A stretch of DNA of 64,000 nucleotides from Pseudoalteromonas sp. T1lg48 (GCF_002964785.1 NZ_PQCC01000002.1:368832-432831), one strand, 5' to 3'; counted from the first letter of the stretch, positions 1 through 10,261 are shown. The notes: a model not told the origin generated them from the letters alone. Made by a program: numbers and translations.

Positions 1-449
1 GATTTATCATAATCTTGCCAAAGTTTGGCAATGGTAGTTTGAGTAACGGGATGCACCAGTTCCGGGGCGATCTCAAACAAGGGCCAGAGCACAAAGGCAT
101 TCTTGGTGATCTCATCACGAGGCAACTGCGCTGGGGAGTCACAGATCATCTCGTCATAAAACAACAGATCTAAATCCAGGGTACGCGGGCTAAACTTTTT
201 ATCGTCAGGGGTGCGACCGTTATCACGCTCAATCTGCTTGAGCAGGCTACATACCTGATCCAGACTCAGATCGGTGTCGGCTGCGGCCACCGAGTTATAA
301 AAGTTACTGCCGTTAAAGCCCACCGCTTCGCTTTCATAAACATTGGAGTGTTGTAAAACTCCAAAGTGTTGGCGCAATGCGCTTAAGCCATTAAGGAGGT
401 TTTCGCGCTTATTGATATTTGAGCCGAGGCTAATATAAATACGGGCCAT
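1..449 (-). CDS. folK: FolK, HPPK (3' end beyond window)
   Basis: 2-Amino-4-hydroxy-6-hydroxymethyldihydropteridine pyrophosphokinase, the folate-pathway step just before dihydropteroate synthase. The frame opens with ATG at 449 (reads MARIYISLGSNINKREN) and stays open to the left edge, about 149 codons, so the C-terminus is missing. Family marks seen: the N-terminal SLGSN loop, a GFNGSNFYNSV stretch, and the signature FSPRTLDLDLLFYDE. The start lies 3 nt after the folB stop on the same strand, so folB and folK are probably co-transcribed. Identification is firm; only the missing end limits it. Confidence 0.93.
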   Translation of the reverse strand, partial: MARIYISLGSNINKRENLLNGLSALRQHFGVLQHSNVYESEAVGFNGSNFYNSVAAADTDLSLDQVCSLLKQIERDNGRTPDDKKFSPRTLDLDLLFYDEMICDSPAQLPRDEITKNAFVLWPLFEIAPELVHPVTQTTIAKLWQDYDK

Positions 450-451
450 AA

Positions 452-805
452 CTAACTTTTACTACGTACTATTTTAACCCCGACGGTTTGCGCCGCCGGC
501 ACCGCTGCGGGTTTACTTACGGTAATAGCCACCCGAGGGGTATTGAATTCATTGAGGATAAGGTCTGCCAACTGCTCCACCAGGGTCTCCAACAATTCCA
601 CCGGTTTAGCCAAACAATGCTCGGTAACGCGCTGGCTGACCTGGGCATAGTCTATGGTAAACGAGAGATCGTCACTTTGGGCAGCCTGGCGTAAGTCGCA
701 GTCCATTTCGATATCGAAATAAAGGCTTTGTTTACTTTCTTTCTCAAAGTCGTACACTCCTATAATGGTGTCCACTTTAAGTTGTGAGATATAGACTTTA
801 TCCAT
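452..805 (-). CDS. folB: FolB, dihydroneopterin aldolase
   Basis: Dihydroneopterin aldolase/epimerase of folate synthesis, making the substrate of the adjacent FolK. The 117-residue product begins MDKVYISQLKVDTIIGVYD, the usual FolB opening, and has the usual family length (about 120). I chose ATG at 805 rather than the upstream in-frame codon at 841 because GGAG lies 8 nt before it and homologues start here. The gene is followed directly by folK. Confidence 0.93.
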   Translation of the reverse strand: MDKVYISQLKVDTIIGVYDFEKESKQSLYFDIEMDCDLRQAAQSDDLSFTIDYAQVSQRVTEHCLAKPVELLETLVEQLADLILNEFNTPRVAITVSKPAAVPAAQTVGVKIVRSKS

Positions 806-970
806 ATGTGCAACTCCAATGCCAGCTGGTCGGATACCCAAAAAGGATTAGAATCAGTACCCTGACCTTGCGTAACCGCGTTTACCTGGATGCGCTCGGC
901 ATGAAATAGCTCGGCGCACACTCATAATGAGCGGCGATAATAGCTCAAAACGTACAATTAAAAAATAAGG

Positions 971-1582
971 ATGACAGTGTTAGCGGCGTTAATGTGCATT
1001 TTTGCCTACCTTCTTGGTTCGGTCTCTTCTGCAGTCCTGATCTGCCACCTTTTTGCGCTGCCCGATCCTCGCCAAGCCGGTTCGAAAAACCCCGGTGCCA
1101 CCAACGTCTTGCGTATTGGCGGCAAACTCCCCGCAGTCTTGGTATTAGTCTTCGATATTCTCAAAGGAACCATCCCGGTCTGGAGTGCCTATTTTATGGG
1201 GATCGATCCCATTCACTTAGGGCTCGTTGCCGTGGCCGCCTGTCTGGGGCATATCTACCCACTATTTTTCGGTTTTAAGGGCGGCAAGGCCGTGGCCACC
1301 GCCTTTGGCGCCTTGTTACCCATAGGTTTATCGCTCGGGGGTTTGCTGATCCTTACCTGGGCCTGCGTAGTCGCCCTGACCCGCTATTCATCCCTGGCCG
1401 CCTTGGTAACCGTATCTTTGGCTCCCTTGTATACCTGGTGGATTAAACCCTTGTACACAGAGCCAGTGCTGTTCTTAACCGTGCTGATAATCTTTCGTCA
1501 TCGCACTAATATAGTGCGTTTGCTTAAGGGCAAAGAGTCCAAGGTAGGAAAAAAGAAAGAGAGTGTGGCGCCAGAGAAATAA
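971..1582 (+). CDS. plsY: PlsY, acyl-phosphate:glycerol-3-phosphate acyltransferase
   Basis: Integral membrane enzyme that acylates glycerol-3-phosphate at position 1 from acyl-phosphate in phospholipid synthesis. The 203-residue product has about five hydrophobic segments and the family glycine-rich motifs: [12 protein letters not shown] (residues about 37-48), [18 protein letters not shown] (about 92-109). The tail is short and lysine-rich. It diverges from folB, as in many gammaproteobacteria, and converges on tsaD. TAAGGA precedes the ATG closely. Confidence 0.95.
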   Translation: MTVLAALMCIFAYLLGSVSSAVLICHLFALPDPRQAGSKNPGATNVLRIGGKLPAVLVLVFDILKGTIPVWSAYFMGIDPIHLGLVAVAACLGHIYPLFFGFKGGKAVATAFGALLPIGLSLGGLLILTWACVVALTRYSSLAALVTVSLAPLYTWWIKPLYTEPVLFLTVLIIFRHRTNIVRLLKGKESKVGKKKESVAPEK

Positions 1583-1603
1583 TCACTGGCGCTTAGGCTG
1601 CTG

Positions 1604-2621
1604 CTAGCGAATGCTAGGAAGCGTGTCTATCGGCCAACGTGGCTGAACCCGGGTATCCAAGGTGGCAGTTTGCCCCGCCTTAAGACGCTGCATGCCCGCA
1701 TAGGCGATCATCGCGCCATTATCCGTACAAAAAGCCGGACGCGGATAAAAGACTTCCCCTTGCATCCCCAGCATCACCTGCTCCAATTGCTCACGCAAAT
1801 AGGTATTGGCACTTACACCACCGGCAATGACCAGACGCTTGATGCCGGTTTCCTTGAGCGCGCGCTTACACTTTGATCGCCAGGGTATCAATAACCGCGG
1901 TTTGGAACGCATGGGCAATATCCGCTTTGGTTTGCTGATCGTCGCCTTCGCTACGAATGGTATTGGCGGCAAAGGTTTTCAAACCACTGAAGCTAAAATC
2001 CAGACCCGGTCTGTCGGTCATCGGACGTGGAAACTTAAAACGATCCGGGGTGCCCTGCTCGGCCAATTTCGCCAACAAGGGGCCGCCTGGGTAATCTAAG
2101 CCCAGCAACTTAGCGGTTTTATCAAAGGCCTCACCAGCAGCGTCATCCACCGATTCGCCTAATACTTCATATTCACCAATGGCACTGACCTTCACCAGCA
2201 GGGTGTGACCACCGGATACCAACAAGGCAACAAATGGAAACTCGGGAACCTTTTCCTCCAACATGGGCGCAAGCAGGTGACCTTCCATATGATGCACAGC
2301 CACAGTAGGTAACTTCCAACCGTAGGCCAGCGATCGCGCGATCGACGATCCTACCAGTAGTGCACCAACCAGGCCAGGCCCCGCGGTGTAGGCCACGCCA
2401 TCGAGATCCTCTGGGCCACAGTTCGCCTCGGCAAAGGCTGCTTCAATCAAGGGCAGAGTCTTGCGCACATGATCTCGCGACGCCAGCTCAGGCACGACAC
2501 CACCGTAGTCGGCGTGCATTTTTACTTGGCTATAGAGTTGGTGGGCCAACAAACCTTGTTCGTCATCATAGATGGCGATCCCGGTCTCGTCACAGGATGA
2601 TTCAATCCCCAAAATGCGCAA
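1604..2621 (-). pseudogene. tsaD: TsaD, tRNA t6A synthase subunit, frameshifted as read
   Basis: Catalytic subunit of the TsaBDE complex that makes N6-threonylcarbamoyladenosine at position 37 of ANN-decoding tRNAs. The start is probably TTG at 2621 ([14 protein letters not shown]), with GAGGAG about 8 nt upstream. Metal and substrate motifs are intact: [26 protein letters not shown]. After DTLAIK the frame runs into a stop (about residue 250), while the expected continuation [18 protein letters not shown] resumes in another frame. The difference is one extra base in the TTT run at 1872-1874 (AAA for AA on the coding strand). With it removed the product is 338 residues, normal for the family. 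Since tsaD is usually essential, an assembly or sequencing error is at least as likely as a real mutation. Confidence 0.9.
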
Positions 2622-2709
2622 TGTCTGTCTCCTCGCAGGGCGATGTGGCTGATAAGGCCGCATATTCTACTCCCTTGCTGCAATTTTACCAGTATTGTGA
2701 TATTTATTC

Positions 2710-2739
2710 TTTACACACCGGGGTAACTCGGATTACAAT
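2710..2739 (+). promoter_or_regulatory. Probable sigma-70 promoter of rpsU
   Basis: TTTACA (2710-2715) and TACAAT (2734-2739) are separated by 18 nt and followed by a GC-rich stretch (GCCGCACC), as in growth-rate-controlled ribosomal promoters. The leader to the rpsU ATG is about 70 nt and includes a small AATGAG/CTCATT hairpin near 2779-2795. Inferred from sequence only. Confidence 0.5.
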
Positions 2740-2817
2740 GCCGCACCATTTTTGAACCACATGATCATTATTTGATCGAATGAGTGCAGCTCATTAAGTT
2801 AGGTAGGTGAAATTTTA

Positions 2818-3033
2818 ATGCCAGTAATTAAAGTAAGAGAAAACGAGCCGTTTGACGTAGCCCTACGCCGCTTCAAGCGTTCATGTGAAAAAGCAGGTAT
2901 CCTTTCAGAAGTTCGTCGTCGCGAGCACTATGAAAAGCCAACCGCTGCGCGTAAGCGTAAGAAAGCGGCTGCTGTTAAGCGTCACATGAAAAAGCTTTCT
3001 CGCGAAAACGCACGTCGCGTTAAATTATACTAA
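2818..3033 (+). CDS. rpsU: Ribosomal protein bS21
   Basis: Small-subunit protein bS21, needed for efficient initiation. 71 residues starting [19 protein letters not shown], with the lysine/arginine-rich C-terminal half typical of the family ([20 protein letters not shown]). The AGGTAGGTG ribosome site lies upstream. First gene of the rpsU-yqeY-dnaG-rpoD unit that links translation, replication and transcription initiation. Confidence 0.98.
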   Translation: MPVIKVRENEPFDVALRRFKRSCEKAGILSEVRRREHYEKPTAARKRKKAAAVKRHMKKLSRENARRVKLY

Positions 3034-3054
3034 TCACTGTCCGGTCTTGTTGTC

Positions 3055-3501
3055 ATGAGTCTACTAGATTCGTTAAAAGATGCACAAAAAGACGCGATGC
3101 GTGCCAAGGACAAAATGCGCCTTGGTGCTATTCGTTCAGTACTCGCTGCAGTTAAACAGCGTGAGATCGACGAGCAAATCACCTTAGACGAAGCCGCCAT
3201 CACGTCGGTTGTCGTTAAATTAGTGAAGCAACGCCGCGATTCTTATACCCAGTATAAGGATGCCGGTCGTGACGATCTTGCCGATGTTGAAGCGGCTGAA
3301 ATGAGTGTTTTGGAAGAGTTTCTACCAAAGCAGCTGAGCGAAGATGAAATCAATCAATTGATTGATAAAGCCATCGCCGATACCGGTGCACAAGGCATGC
3401 AGGACATGGGTAAAGTGATGGGCGTGATCAAGAGTCAAGCTGAAGGCCGTGCCGACATGGGCAAATTATCAGGTCTTATTAAACAGCGTCTTAGCGCCTA
3501 A
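3055..3501 (+). CDS. YqeY family protein (GatB/YqeY domain)
   Basis: A 148-residue YqeY-like protein. The fold resembles the C-terminal tRNA-binding domain of GatB, but the cellular role is not established. Seen: MSLLDSLKDAQKDAMRAKD at the start, LGAIRSVLAAVKQREID, and the C-terminal MGKVMGVIKSQAEGRADM. It sits 21 nt after rpsU and before dnaG, the usual place in Alteromonadales and Pseudomonas relatives. A strong hairpin terminator follows it. Confidence 0.9.
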   Translation: MSLLDSLKDAQKDAMRAKDKMRLGAIRSVLAAVKQREIDEQITLDEAAITSVVVKLVKQRRDSYTQYKDAGRDDLADVEAAEMSVLEEFLPKQLSEDEINQLIDKAIADTGAQGMQDMGKVMGVIKSQAEGRADMGKLSGLIKQRLSA

Positions 3502-3522
3502 TTCGCGAAAGCAAATTCAAGC

Positions 3523-3545
3523 AAACCGAGCCTAGTGCTCGGTTT
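3523..3545 (+). terminator. Hairpin terminator/attenuator before dnaG
   Basis: Perfect 9-bp stem AAACCGAGC / GCTCGGTTT with a CTAGT loop, followed by a T-rich stretch. It lies between yqeY and dnaG. In the E. coli version of this operon a terminator in the same place lowers dnaG expression relative to rpsU, and the same role is inferred here. Confidence 0.75.
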
Positions 3546-3772
3546 CTTCGTTTCTAGGGTCTTTGAACTTTGTCGTTTGTTTCTGCAGCAGTTTGTGGCG
3601 AATTTCTATAAGGCGGCACATGTGTGGTGTAGTTATCCTACATCAACATGTAACAACACCGTAGAAATAAACAGACCCTAGGCCAGTCAAAATCTAGGCG
3701 TAAATTTATAGCCCCTTTTCTTATCGCCCTTGATATACTAGTGTGATTCTCTCTTCTTCTTAGGTGTTGCTA

Positions 3773-5545
3773 ATGGCAGGTAAGATCCCCCGACAGTTTA
3801 TCGACGATCTTTTAGCGCGTACCGACATAGTCGAGTTGATCGACTCGCGCGTAAACCTGAAAAAAGCAGGCAAGGATTACCAGGCTTGCTGTCCATTTCA
3901 CAACGAAAAGAGTCCATCCTTTACCGTTTCTCAGGATAAACAGTTTTATCACTGCTTCGGTTGCGGTGCCAACGGCAACGCCATCAGCTTTGTCATGGAG
4001 TATGACAAACTCGATTTTGTTGATGCCATTGAAGAGCTGGCCAGCCTGTTGCACCTGGAAGTGCCCAGGGAGCAAGGCAATACCCATCAAAGCGATCGGC
4101 CACCTGTCAGTCAGGAGCAAAAACGCTCCGACTATGACTTAATGGAGCAAACCGCACGCTACTATCAGCAGCAATTACGTCATCATGCCAATGCTCAGCT
4201 CGTTATCGATTATCTCAAAGGGCGTGGCTTAAGCGGGCAAACAGTGAAGGATTACGGCATAGGCTATGCCCCCAGTGAGTGGGAAGCGTTGTGCCAAACA
4301 TTAGGTAAAAATCCCAAGCAGAAGCAGCAGCTGATCGAATTAAAGTTGGCGACACAAAAAGACAATGGTCGCACTTTTGATTTCTTTCGCGATCGGCTCA
4401 TGTTTCCTATTCGCGATCGTCGCGGTCGCGTTATTGCCTTTGGCGGGCGCATCATGGGCCAGGAGGATAATGGTCCCAAATACCTGAACTCGCCAGAAAC
4501 CCGTATTTTTCATAAGGGCTTTGAATTATACGGTTTTTATGAGGCCAAACAGGCCCATAAAAAGCTTGAACAGTTACTTATTGTTGAAGGCTATATGGAC
4601 GTAGTGGCGCTGGCCGAACACGATATTAAATATGCGGTGGCGGCCCTGGGTACCGCAACCACCAACGAGCATATGCAAATGCTGCTGCGGGCAACCGATA
4701 AAGTCGTATGTTGCTACGATGGCGACCGCGCCGGTCGCGATGCCGCTTGGCGAGCCTTAGAAAATGCCCTGCCCCATTTAAAAGACGGCAAGGCACTCAA
4801 ATTCGTATTCCTGCCCGATGGTGAAGATCCCGACTCCTTGGTACAACAAGAAGGCAAGGTCGCGTTTGAACAACGCCTGGTCGATGCAAAAGATTTTAGC
4901 GAGGTGTTTTTCAGCCGTTTAAGCGACGAGATAGACCTGACTCAGGACGCCGGCAAAGCCAAACTGTTAAGCCTGGCTCTGCCCTTGATTGAGAAAATCC
5001 CCAGCGACTTCTATCAGGAAAACCTGTTGGAGCGCCTGGCCCGCTTTATCGGCCGCACCCGGGAGCAGCTTAATGCCAAGCTAAAAACCCCGCGTCAGCA
5101 ACACCGGGTGGAGAGCCAATTTAAAATGACGCCGATGCGTACCGCCATTGCCTTGATGCTGCAGCATCCGCAACTGGCGGCCAAGGTCGACTACATGCCG
5201 GAGCTGGCCAGCCTAGGCCTGCCCGGGCTGGAATTGTTTATCACCATACAAAAGCAATGTCTCGATAACCCCAATGCGCACACCGCGCAACTGTTAGAAC
5301 ACTACCGTGAACGCCCCGAGTATGGTGCTTTAACCAAGCTCGCTGCCTGGCCTCACCAAATAAACGATGAGGTATTGGAACCTCATTTCCAACAAACGGT
5401 CAAATTCATTGAAGATCAGTGTTTAAATCACCGTTTAGAGTCCTTATTAATAAAGGACAAGACTCAAGGTTTAAGCGTGGCGGAAAGGCGTGAATACGCC
5501 CTGCTGACTCAAGCACTTAAAGGCAGTGAAGTGCTCGAAAGCTAG
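3773..5545 (+). CDS. dnaG: DnaG, DNA primase
   Basis: Makes RNA primers for replication, working with the DnaB helicase. 590 residues (E. coli 581). The N-terminal CHC2 zinc finger is visible (CCPFHNEKSPSF ... HCFGCGANG, residues about 37-65), then the catalytic core with TOPRIM motifs EGYMDVVAL and CCYDGDRAGRDAA, then a C-terminal DnaB-binding region. I chose ATG at 3773 (MAGKIPRQFIDDLLARTD) over the GTG at 3764 because family members start MAG. The 5' gap (3546-3772) has no gene. A TATACT near 3734 could be a weak -10, but I see no good -35. Confidence 0.97.
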   Translation: MAGKIPRQFIDDLLARTDIVELIDSRVNLKKAGKDYQACCPFHNEKSPSFTVSQDKQFYHCFGCGANGNAISFVMEYDKLDFVDAIEELASLLHLEVPREQGNTHQSDRPPVSQEQKRSDYDLMEQTARYYQQQLRHHANAQLVIDYLKGRGLSGQTVKDYGIGYAPSEWEALCQTLGKNPKQKQQLIELKLATQKDNGRTFDFFRDRLMFPIRDRRGRVIAFGGRIMGQEDNGPKYLNSPETRIFHKGFELYGFYEAKQAHKKLEQLLIVEGYMDVVALAEHDIKYAVAALGTATTNEHMQMLLRATDKVVCCYDGDRAGRDAAWRALENALPHLKDGKALKFVFLPDGEDPDSLVQQEGKVAFEQRLVDAKDFSEVFFSRLSDEIDLTQDAGKAKLLSLALPLIEKIPSDFYQENLLERLARFIGRTREQLNAKLKTPRQQHRVESQFKMTPMRTAIALMLQHPQLAAKVDYMPELASLGLPGLELFITIQKQCLDNPNAHTAQLLEHYRERPEYGALTKLAAWPHQINDEVLEPHFQQTVKFIEDQCLNHRLESLLIKDKTQGLSVAERREYALLTQALKGSEVLES

Positions 5546-5669
5546 CCAGAAATTTCTCGGTCTGTTATACTACGCTATTCACTGCGTCAAACCGGCTTGG
5601 GGCACCCAGCTTAGGTTCTTAAGCTGACGCCTGTTGTATTAATTTATCAGGGTGGAAGAGCAAATCTCT

Positions 5670-7517
5670 ATGGATCCAACTCCTCAGTCACAACTAAAAC
5701 TTCTGATTCAGAAAGGTAAAGAGCAAGGTTATCTGACATTCGCTGAAGTGAATGATCACCTTCCACAAGACATCATAGATTCGGATCAGGTCGAAGATAT
5801 CATCAGTATGATCAATGACATGGGTATCAAGGTTTGCGAAAGCGCGCCCGATGCCGATGAATTGATGATGGCGGAGACCACCACCGATGAGGATGCGGCA
5901 GAAGCTGCCGCTGCAGCGCTTGCCACCGTAGAAAAAGAAATCGGCCGTACCACGGATCCGGTACGCATGTATATGCGCGAAATGGGCACCGTGGAGCTAT
6001 TGACTCGTGAAGGCGAGATCGATATTGCCAAGCGTATCGAAGAAGGCATTAACCAGGTCCAAATTTCCGTTGCCGAATACCCGGAAGCCATTTCTCACCT
6101 GCTAGAGCAGTGGGATATGTTCGAAGCGGAAGAAATCCGCCTCAGCGATATTATTACCGGCTTTTTCGATCCTAACGAAGATGAGACGCAAATCTCGGCC
6201 ACCCATATCGGTTCGGAACTAAGTGACGAAGACTTAGATGACGAAGACGATGATGGCGATGACAGCGACGACGATAGCGCGGAAGAAGAAACGGATAATG
6301 GTCCAGATCCGGAAGAAGCGCGCGAGCACTTCGAAAACCTGCGCACCTTGTACAGCAATGCCCGTGTAATTTTTGAGGAAAAGGGTCGTTCACACCCTGA
6401 CGCAAAAGCCGCGATCATTGAGATCGGTGAGCTATTCCGTACCTTTAAGCTAGTACCAAAGCAATTCGACCGCATGGTTAATAACATGCGTGACATGATG
6501 GACAAAGTGCGCGTACAAGAGCGCATCATCATGAAGCAAGCGGTACAAGTGGCCAAGCTGCCTAAGAAAACCTTCGTTAAGCACTTTGCAAACAACGAAA
6601 CCGATAGCGCCTGGCTGGATCTGGAAATTGCCGCAGGTGAAAGCCACTCGGCGAAATTAGCCGAACTTAAGCCTGAAATTGAGCGTTGTATCAACAAGCT
6701 TAAAGTGATCGAGCAAAGTACCGGCTTAACAATTGAACGTATTAAAGATATCAACCGTCGTATGAGCATTGGTGAAGCAAAAGCTCGCCGTGCGAAAAAG
6801 GAAATGGTTGAAGCGAACTTGCGTCTTGTTATCTCAATCGCGAAGAAATACACCAACCGTGGCTTACAATTCCTGGATCTGATCCAAGAAGGTAACATTG
6901 GTCTGATGAAAGCGGTTGATAAGTTTGAATACCGTCGTGGTTATAAGTTCTCAACTTATGCAACATGGTGGATCCGTCAGGCTATCACCCGTTCAATCGC
7001 CGACCAAGCGCGTACTATTCGTATTCCGGTGCACATGATTGAGACCATCAACAAGCTCAACCGCATCTCACGTCAAATGCTGCAAGAGATGGGTCGTGAA
7101 CCGAACCCAGAAGAACTGGCAGAGCGTATGATGATGCCGGAAGATAAGATCCGCAAGGTACTTAAAATCGCTAAAGAGCCAATCTCAATGGAGACACCAA
7201 TCGGTGATGACGAAGATTCGCATCTTGGTGATTTTATTGAGGATACCACCATTGAGTCACCGATAGATTCGGCGACCATGGAAAGCCTCAAAGGCGCTAC
7301 TCACGAAGTACTTGCCGGCCTTACAGCACGTGAAGCCAAGGTATTACGCATGCGTTTCGGTATCGACATGAACACCGACCACACTCTAGAAGAGGTAGGT
7401 AAACAGTTCGATGTAACCCGTGAGCGTATCCGTCAGATTGAAGCGAAAGCATTGCGTAAACTACGCCACCCTTCACGCTCAGATCTGCTGAAAAGCTTCT
7501 TAGATGCCAATAAATAA
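5670..7517 (+). CDS. rpoD: RpoD, housekeeping sigma-70
   Basis: Primary sigma factor. 615 residues starting [20 protein letters not shown] at ATG 5670. An upstream in-frame GTG (5652) would add six residues not shared with the family; GGAAGAG precedes the ATG. Region 1.1 is at the N-terminus. A long acidic Asp/Glu run lies in the non-conserved region (about residues 188-216). Region 2 ([20 protein letters not shown]) and region 4.2 ([17 protein letters not shown]) are intact. A terminator follows the gene at once. Confidence 0.98.
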   Translation: MDPTPQSQLKLLIQKGKEQGYLTFAEVNDHLPQDIIDSDQVEDIISMINDMGIKVCESAPDADELMMAETTTDEDAAEAAAAALATVEKEIGRTTDPVRMYMREMGTVELLTREGEIDIAKRIEEGINQVQISVAEYPEAISHLLEQWDMFEAEEIRLSDIITGFFDPNEDETQISATHIGSELSDEDLDDEDDDGDDSDDDSAEEETDNGPDPEEAREHFENLRTLYSNARVIFEEKGRSHPDAKAAIIEIGELFRTFKLVPKQFDRMVNNMRDMMDKVRVQERIIMKQAVQVAKLPKKTFVKHFANNETDSAWLDLEIAAGESHSAKLAELKPEIERCINKLKVIEQSTGLTIERIKDINRRMSIGEAKARRAKKEMVEANLRLVISIAKKYTNRGLQFLDLIQEGNIGLMKAVDKFEYRRGYKFSTYATWWIRQAITRSIADQARTIRIPVHMIETINKLNRISRQMLQEMGREPNPEELAERMMMPEDKIRKVLKIAKEPISMETPIGDDEDSHLGDFIEDTTIESPIDSATMESLKGATHEVLAGLTAREAKVLRMRFGIDMNTDHTLEEVGKQFDVTRERIRQIEAKALRKLRHPSRSDLLKSFLDANK

Positions 7518-7540
7518 TTAGCGTCTAATTAAATAATTAC

Positions 7541-7565
7541 AAAGGCCGCTTATTTAGCGGCCTTT
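7541..7565 (+). terminator. Rho-independent terminator after rpoD
   Basis: Perfect 9-bp stem AAAGGCCGC / GCGGCCTTT with a 7-nt loop (TTATTTA), 23 nt after the rpoD stop. It ends the rpsU-rpoD unit. Confidence 0.8.
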
Positions 7566-7609
7566 GCGTATCATCTATCTTATTTCACTCATCCAACATG
7601 GGGATTATC

Positions 7610-8488
7610 ATGGCCTGGATTCAAATCCGCATTCGTGCCACAGAAGCAACGGCAGATGCAATTAGTGACCACCTTATGGATGTAGGTTGTCCGTCAGTCA
7701 CCTTTGTGGACACCAAAGACACACCCATCTTTGAACCACAACCTGGTGAAGTTAAATATTGGGCTGAAACCACTGTGATTGGCCTGTTTGAAGCCACGCA
7801 CGATATGCAGGCGGTGGTCGATTACCTCAAAGTTCAACCTGAACTACAAGAGCAATTCCATTACAAAATCGAACAGTTAGAAGACAAGGACTGGGAACGG
7901 GAATGGATGAAAAACTTCCAACCGATACAGTTTGGTGAGCGCCTGTGGATTTGCCCGAGCTGGTTAGATGTTCCGGATCCATCAGCGGTTAACGTGATGC
8001 TCGACCCGGGTCTGGCCTTCGGTACCGGCACCCATGCCACCACCGCATTATGTTTGCGTTGGCTTGAGAGCCTGGATTTAGCTGGCAAAACCGTGGTCGA
8101 CTTTGGCTGTGGTTCCGGCATCTTGGGCATTGCCGCCATTAAACTTGGTGCCGAGCGAGTCATAGGTATCGATATCGACCAGCAGGCACTCGATGCCAGC
8201 ATTGATAATGCCGAGCGCAATGGGGTGGCCGATAAGCTAGAGGTTTACCTGCCAGAGAATCAGCCAAGCTTCGAAGCCGACGTGGTGGTGGCGAATATTC
8301 TCGCCCAGCCACTGCGCGAACTAAATGAAGTGATTCTTGGCCTGCTGAAGTCAGGAGGCGAACTGGCCCTCTCAGGGGTCCTTGAGGAACAAGCGGAATC
8401 GGTAGCCAGCTTCTACGAGCATAAAGTGACCCTAGATCCAATTGCCATTGAAGGTGAATGGGTGCGGATCAGTGGGATTAAAAAGTAA
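7610..8488 (+). CDS. prmA: PrmA, ribosomal protein L11 methyltransferase
   Basis: SAM-dependent trimethylation of ribosomal protein uL11. 292 residues (E. coli 293), starting [20 protein letters not shown]. The ATG at 7610 is preferred to 7598 by similarity and by GGGG just upstream. The N-terminal L11-recognition domain covers about residues 1-105. The Rossmann methyltransferase domain has motif [19 protein letters not shown] and the NILAQPL motif. The [15 protein letters not shown] linker region is typical. Confidence 0.96.
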   Translation: MAWIQIRIRATEATADAISDHLMDVGCPSVTFVDTKDTPIFEPQPGEVKYWAETTVIGLFEATHDMQAVVDYLKVQPELQEQFHYKIEQLEDKDWEREWMKNFQPIQFGERLWICPSWLDVPDPSAVNVMLDPGLAFGTGTHATTALCLRWLESLDLAGKTVVDFGCGSGILGIAAIKLGAERVIGIDIDQQALDASIDNAERNGVADKLEVYLPENQPSFEADVVVANILAQPLRELNEVILGLLKSGGELALSGVLEEQAESVASFYEHKVTLDPIAIEGEWVRISGIKK

Positions 8489-8702
8489 CCGCTTTTGATC
8501 TTCACCTGCGCAGCGGACAAAAGTCCCTGCGCAGGCCCTTTCCCACTCTTTTTACACTGTTTACGCCCCATCAACACCCCGCCACATCAGCCCTGTCAAG
8601 CCAGTGTTCATAAAACAGGCAAAAAAATCCTTCCTCTCCTTCGTTATAAAATGTCAATACAAAAAGTTTAAAAAAAAAGCACTTTTGTTCAATTTATAGC
8701 CT

Positions 8703-8730
8703 TTGATTTTGCCGCAAAAAACCGTAAACT
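8703..8730 (+). promoter_or_regulatory. Probable dusB-fis promoter with GC-rich discriminator
   Basis: TTGATT (8703-8708), a 16-nt spacer, TAAACT (8725-8730), then TAGCGCCCC. A GC-rich discriminator next to the -10 is the hallmark of stringently and growth-rate-controlled promoters such as the E. coli fis promoter. The rest of the 276-bp gap after prmA (8489-8702) holds an AT-rich tract with A/T runs at 8640-8700 and no gene. Confidence 0.5.
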
Positions 8731-8764
8731 TAGCGCCCCTTGAAACGAGGTAAATTGTAACGCT

Positions 8765-9730
8765 GTGCAAATTGGTCCTTACCAGTTAGAAAACAATTTG
8801 ATGGTTGCACCGATGGCGGGGATCACCGATCGCCCCTTTCGGCAATTGTGTCGTCGCTTAGGCGCCGGACTGGCGGTATCAGAAATGTTGTCTTCCAATC
8901 CCAAGGTGTGGCAAACCGCCAAATCTTTGGGCCGTATGGATCATAGCGGCGAATCGGGTATTCGCTCCGTGCAAATTGCGGGGGCTGACCCAGAGCTAAT
9001 GGCGCAAGCGGCACAATTTAACGTTTCCAATGGCGCGCAGATCATAGATATCAATATGGGCTGCCCTGCCAAAAAAGTGAATAAGAAGTTAGCAGGCTCT
9101 GCCCTGTTGCAGTACCCCGACTTGGTCGAGGCCATTGTTAAAGCAGTGGTAGAAGCGGTAGATGTGCCCGTCACATTAAAAATCCGTACCGGCTGGGATG
9201 TGGACAACCGCAACGGCGTCGAGATTGCAGCAATTGCTGAACACAATGGTATTCAGTCATTGGCCGTACATGGGCGCACCCGCGCCTGTATGTATAAAGG
9301 CTATGCCGAGTACGACACGATCAAAGCGATCAAGAGTTCAGTGTCAATTCCTGTGGTTGCGAACGGTGATATCACCTCACCGCAAAAAGCGAAACAGGTA
9401 TTAGAATATACGGGCGCAGATGCCATCATGATTGGACGAGCCGCTCAAGGTCGCCCCTGGATTTTCCGGGAAATTGACCATTATTTAAAAACCGGAGAAA
9501 TACTCCCGCCCCCGGCCATTGCCGAGGTGCGCAGTATTCTGATGGAGCACCTAGTGAACCTCCATCAATTCTACGGTGAGGCCATGGGGCCGCGGATTGC
9601 TCGAAAGCATGTTGGATGGTATTTGCAAGTCCACGACGAAGACCGTCAGTTTAGGCGAGTATTTAATGCGCTAGAAACACCTGAAGATCAGGTGGATGCA
9701 CTCAATGAATACTTTGAAACTTATTGCTAA
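8765..9730 (+). CDS. dusB: DusB, tRNA-dihydrouridine synthase B
   Basis: FMN enzyme that reduces uridine to dihydrouridine in tRNA. 321 residues starting at GTG 8765 ([19 protein letters not shown]), which matches the E. coli DusB start. Seen: [12 protein letters not shown], the catalytic-Cys region [21 protein letters not shown], and the FMN-phosphate motif [15 protein letters not shown]. It is the first gene of the dusB-fis operon, as in enterobacteria. Confidence 0.96.
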   Translation: MQIGPYQLENNLMVAPMAGITDRPFRQLCRRLGAGLAVSEMLSSNPKVWQTAKSLGRMDHSGESGIRSVQIAGADPELMAQAAQFNVSNGAQIIDINMGCPAKKVNKKLAGSALLQYPDLVEAIVKAVVEAVDVPVTLKIRTGWDVDNRNGVEIAAIAEHNGIQSLAVHGRTRACMYKGYAEYDTIKAIKSSVSIPVVANGDITSPQKAKQVLEYTGADAIMIGRAAQGRPWIFREIDHYLKTGEILPPPAIAEVRSILMEHLVNLHQFYGEAMGPRIARKHVGWYLQVHDEDRQFRRVFNALETPEDQVDALNEYFETYC

Positions 9731-9756
9731 TCCAGAAAGAAAGAGACAATACAACG

Positions 9757-10047
9757 ATGTTTGAACAAAATGTGACTTCTCCTTTTATTACTAACGCTCA
9801 CGTTCAGTCACAAGAGAAACCACAGCCTCTTCGCGACGCTGTTAAAAAAGCTGTTCACCACTATCTAAAACAGCTTAACGGCCAGGACGTACAAGACGTT
9901 TATGAACTTGTTCTTTCTGAGCTAGAAGCGCCACTTCTAGAAGAAGTAATGACCTATACACGCGGTAACCAAACCCGTGCCGCCATCTTACTAGGTATCA
10001 ACCGTGGTACTTTACGTAAGAAGCTGAAAAAATACGGCATGAACTAA
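9757..10047 (+). CDS. fis: Fis, nucleoid-associated regulator
   Basis: Fis bends DNA, activates rRNA promoters and shapes the nucleoid. 96 residues (E. coli 98) starting MFEQNVTSP at ATG 9757. The C-terminal helix-turn-helix ([20 protein letters not shown], then KKLKKYGMN) is almost identical to the E. coli protein. The start is chosen over an in-frame upstream codon inside dusB by similarity. It lies 26 nt after dusB and is followed by a strong terminator. Confidence 0.97.
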   Translation: MFEQNVTSPFITNAHVQSQEKPQPLRDAVKKAVHHYLKQLNGQDVQDVYELVLSELEAPLLEEVMTYTRGNQTRAAILLGINRGTLRKKLKKYGMN

Positions 10048-10073
10048 TTTATTCGCAGCCTTGAGCTGCACTG

Positions 10074-10097
10074 AAAAGCACCCTAGGGTGCTTTTTT
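10074..10097 (+). terminator. Rho-independent terminator after fis
   Basis: AAAAGCACC / GGTGCTTTT stem around a CTAG core, ending in a run of six T. It closes the dusB-fis operon. Confidence 0.85.
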
Positions 10098-10261
10098 ATT
10101 TTCGCCCATACGCGAAAAACGACCACAGCTACAACTCGGTCGTGGTGTTATACAAAAACATCATCATTGTTTAAAATAGGGTTCTAAATAACCCCTTGCC
10201 TAACCCCAAGGCGAAAGCCTTTGGCAAGATTATCTACTCAACTGAGGTAACAAAAACTACC

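Noticed and set aside
6095-6898. 267-codon minus-strand open frame inside rpoD
   Set aside because: Shadow of a strongly conserved gene; composition is Ser/Leu/Arg-rich from antisense of acidic codons.
10117-10155. Possible riboswitch or purine operator before purH
   Set aside because: Only a weak imperfect hairpin (ACGACC/GGTCGT); no known purine riboswitch core or PurR palindrome seen.
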